Below are positions 5,042 to 6,366 of a stretch of DNA of 6,366 bases, in pieces; the first letter of the stretch is position 1, and every line of letters starts with the position of its first letter. The position numbers were made by a program, and so were the translations under genes. Below the pieces are notes generated by a model that saw nothing but the letters and a program-made list of their open reading frames with translations, had not been told where the DNA came from and made no database searches. The DNA is taken from contig CAJBSQ010000512.1 of NCBI GenBank assembly GCA_903958265.1, positions 1 to 6,366 of the forward strand, read 5' to 3'. The DNA comes from an uncultured Planctomycetaceae bacterium. Lineage in GTDB: Bacteria; Planctomycetota; Planctomycetia; Pirellulales; UBA1268.

Positions 5042-6366
5042 TTACTCCGCACGTTCGCGGAGTTCCAGACTGACGATGCGGCCTCGGCGCTCCACGTCGA
5101 TGGCGGTCATGACCGTGGCTCTGCGGAGCCGCCCGATCATGTCGTCCTGCGACGAGATTCTCGTGCCGTCGACGGTCATGACGCGGTCCCCGGCCAGGGC
5201 TCCCGCGGCGGCTGCGGGTGAATCGCGCCACACTCGAACGACGACCGGCGAGGCGGGTTCGCCCGGATCCTGGCGAGTGCCCAGGCCCCAGCGGCCCCGC
5301 GGGCTCCCGTCGGTGTCGGGCGCAGCGGCTTCGACCCGGTTGCGGGTGGCGTTCGATTCGCCCCAGGCCCGATCTCGAAATGCCGGGATGGGTGCTGCGT
5401 CGTTGGCGACGGCGGTCACGAATCCAAGCGTCAATCGGGCGACGGGTTCAATGCCTTCCAGGTTGATGAGTTGCACGTCGTCGCTCGGCCGGTGGTAGTT
5501 GTCGTGGAGTCCGGTGTGGAACATCACGGTCGGCACGCGGGCGGTGATGAAGGGGTAGTGGTCGGAATCGTCCTCGATGTCCCAGACAAAGGCGAGGTCG
5601 AGGCCGGCGGCATGCGACGGGCGGCTGTTGGCCTGCACGACCGTCTCGCGAAGGCCATGGGCCGTCCGCGTGCCGTAGACCTCGAGCCGTCCGCCCCGGA
5701 GCCTGCCGATCATGTCGAGGTTGACGGAAAGAGCGACCCGCCGGCCGGCCAGACCCTCCGGGGCCACCCGGAGGAAGTGGTAGGACCCGAGCAGTCCCTT
5801 CTCTTCGCCATCCCAGAAGGCGATCAGGATCGACCGCCGGGGCCGCTGGGGTAGCTGCTGGATCGCCTCGGCCACCTCGAGCAGGCCCGCCACGCCGGAG
5901 GCGTTGTCGTCGGCCCCGTTGTGGACATGGCCGAAAGGGCCGAAGCTATTGTCGGCGTTGCCGTAGCCGACGTGATCGTAGTGGGCGCCGACGACCACAA
6001 CCTCCTGAGCGAGTGCTGGATCACTGCCCTCAACGAGGGCCAGGATGTTCCGCATCCCGCCGAAGGGCTGGTAGTAACTGCCGGAATCGCCAGCGGGCTG
6101 GAGGCCGAGTTTCGTGAGCTGCTCGACGATGTAGGTGGCGGCCGCCCGGCCTCCCCGGCTGCCCCCCTCCCGTCCTTCGAACGAGTCGTCGGCGAGCACG
6201 CCCACGTGCCGCCCGGCTTCCGCGGCGCGGATCGAGGCGTGGGCGGCGGACATTTTCTCCGCGGCCTCCCCGCTGGCGGTGGCATGGAGGATCGCGGTCG
6301 CCACGAGGGCGATGACCCTGGCGATGTCCCTGGCGACGGCTCGGCTGCCGGCGAGCGTCCCGGGAC
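5042..6366 (-). CDS. Exported M28-family zinc peptidase with C-terminal PDZ domain, 5' end beyond window
   Basis: This is a predicted di-zinc aminopeptidase-type enzyme acting outside the cytoplasm. The frame runs from TAA at 5042 to the right edge (440 residues visible). No ATG, GTG or TTG lies in frame between 6305 and the edge, so the true start is outside, unless GTG 6304 is used. The stretch RVIALVATAILHATASG across 6304 looks like a signal-peptide core, which argues for a start outside the window. Counting from GTG 6304, the zinc and catalytic residues are His108 in GAHYDHVG, Asp132 in NGADDNASG, Glu167-Glu168 in WDGEEKGLLGS, Asp197 in NLDMIG, and His271 in HDNYHRPSD. All the expected M28 positions are present. 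Residues about 105-300 are the catalytic fold. A charged linker follows, and about 352-417 form a PDZ domain (VVVRVWRDSPAAAAGALAGD, RVMTVDGTRI, IDVERRGRIVSLEL), likely used for substrate or partner binding. The gene converges on the acidic-protein gene. The substrate is unknown. Confidence 0.9.
   Translation of the reverse strand, partial: PGTLAGSRAVARDIARVIALVATAILHATASGEAAEKMSAAHASIRAAEAGRHVGVLADDSFEGREGGSRGGRAAATYIVEQLTKLGLQPAGDSGSYYQPFGGMRNILALVEGSDPALAQEVVVVGAHYDHVGYGNADNSFGPFGHVHNGADDNASGVAGLLEVAEAIQQLPQRPRRSILIAFWDGEEKGLLGSYHFLRVAPEGLAGRRVALSVNLDMIGRLRGGRLEVYGTRTAHGLRETVVQANSRPSHAAGLDLAFVWDIEDDSDHYPFITARVPTVMFHTGLHDNYHRPSDDVQLINLEGIEPVARLTLGFVTAVANDAAPIPAFRDRAWGESNATRNRVEAAAPDTDGSPRGRWGLGTRQDPGEPASPVVVRVWRDSPAAAAGALAGDRVMTVDGTRISSQDDMIGRLRRATVMTAIDVERRGRIVSLELRERAE

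Noticed and set aside
4994..5221. Small + strand frame of 75 codons after the acidic protein
   Set aside because: Most of it lies antisense to the PDZ-encoding end of the M28 gene, and its ATG lacks a ribosome site.
4407..5231. - strand frame encoding a long poly-Ser stretch
   Set aside because: The Ser run is the reverse reading of the GAN tract, and the frame overlaps the M28 gene end; no ribosome site or recognisable domain.

Overview
The window is GC-rich (except for one stretch of GA-repeat DNA) and densely coded with ordinary bacterial genes. Several features suggest a planctomycete, probably of the Pirellulales type: many secreted proteins with Ala/Gly-rich leaders, frequent GTG starts, Gly/Pro/Ala linkers, and the wording of the RdgB and ScpB proteins. 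This assignment is inferred from style; there is no rRNA or other marker gene to confirm it.

Layout from left to right. (1) The 3' three-quarters of rdgB (non-canonical purine NTP pyrophosphatase, + strand) enters from the left edge. (2) It converges, with only 5 bp between stop codons, on a - strand glycosyltransferase of the MJ1255/MurG-like GT-B type. (3) Divergent from that, across about 150 bp, is a secreted parvulin-type peptidyl-prolyl isomerase (+) with a strong Shine-Dalgarno and a 12-bp triplet repeat in its signal peptide. (4) Next is an unrecognised 184-aa secreted or membrane-anchored protein (+). (5) Then scpB (+), the condensin-associated segregation factor, without scpA beside it. 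(6) Then a 168-aa protein (+) whose last 98 residues are 93 Asp/Glu plus Phe, three Trp and one Val. Its leader holds a 10-bp-stem hairpin, a 12-bp perfect palindrome and a consensus Shine-Dalgarno. (7) Convergent with it is a - strand exported M28 zinc peptidase with a C-terminal PDZ domain, open through the right edge.

The genes do not form one obvious pathway. Three deal with proteins outside the cytoplasm (PPIase, unknown secreted protein, M28-PDZ protease), two with nucleotide or chromosome upkeep (RdgB, ScpB), and one with sugar transfer. The four middle + strand genes are separated by 124, 144 and 185 bp, so a single tight operon is not indicated. The most unusual object is the hyperacidic Trp-spaced protein downstream of scpB, together with its structured leader. 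I see no mobile element, CRISPR array, tRNA or rRNA.
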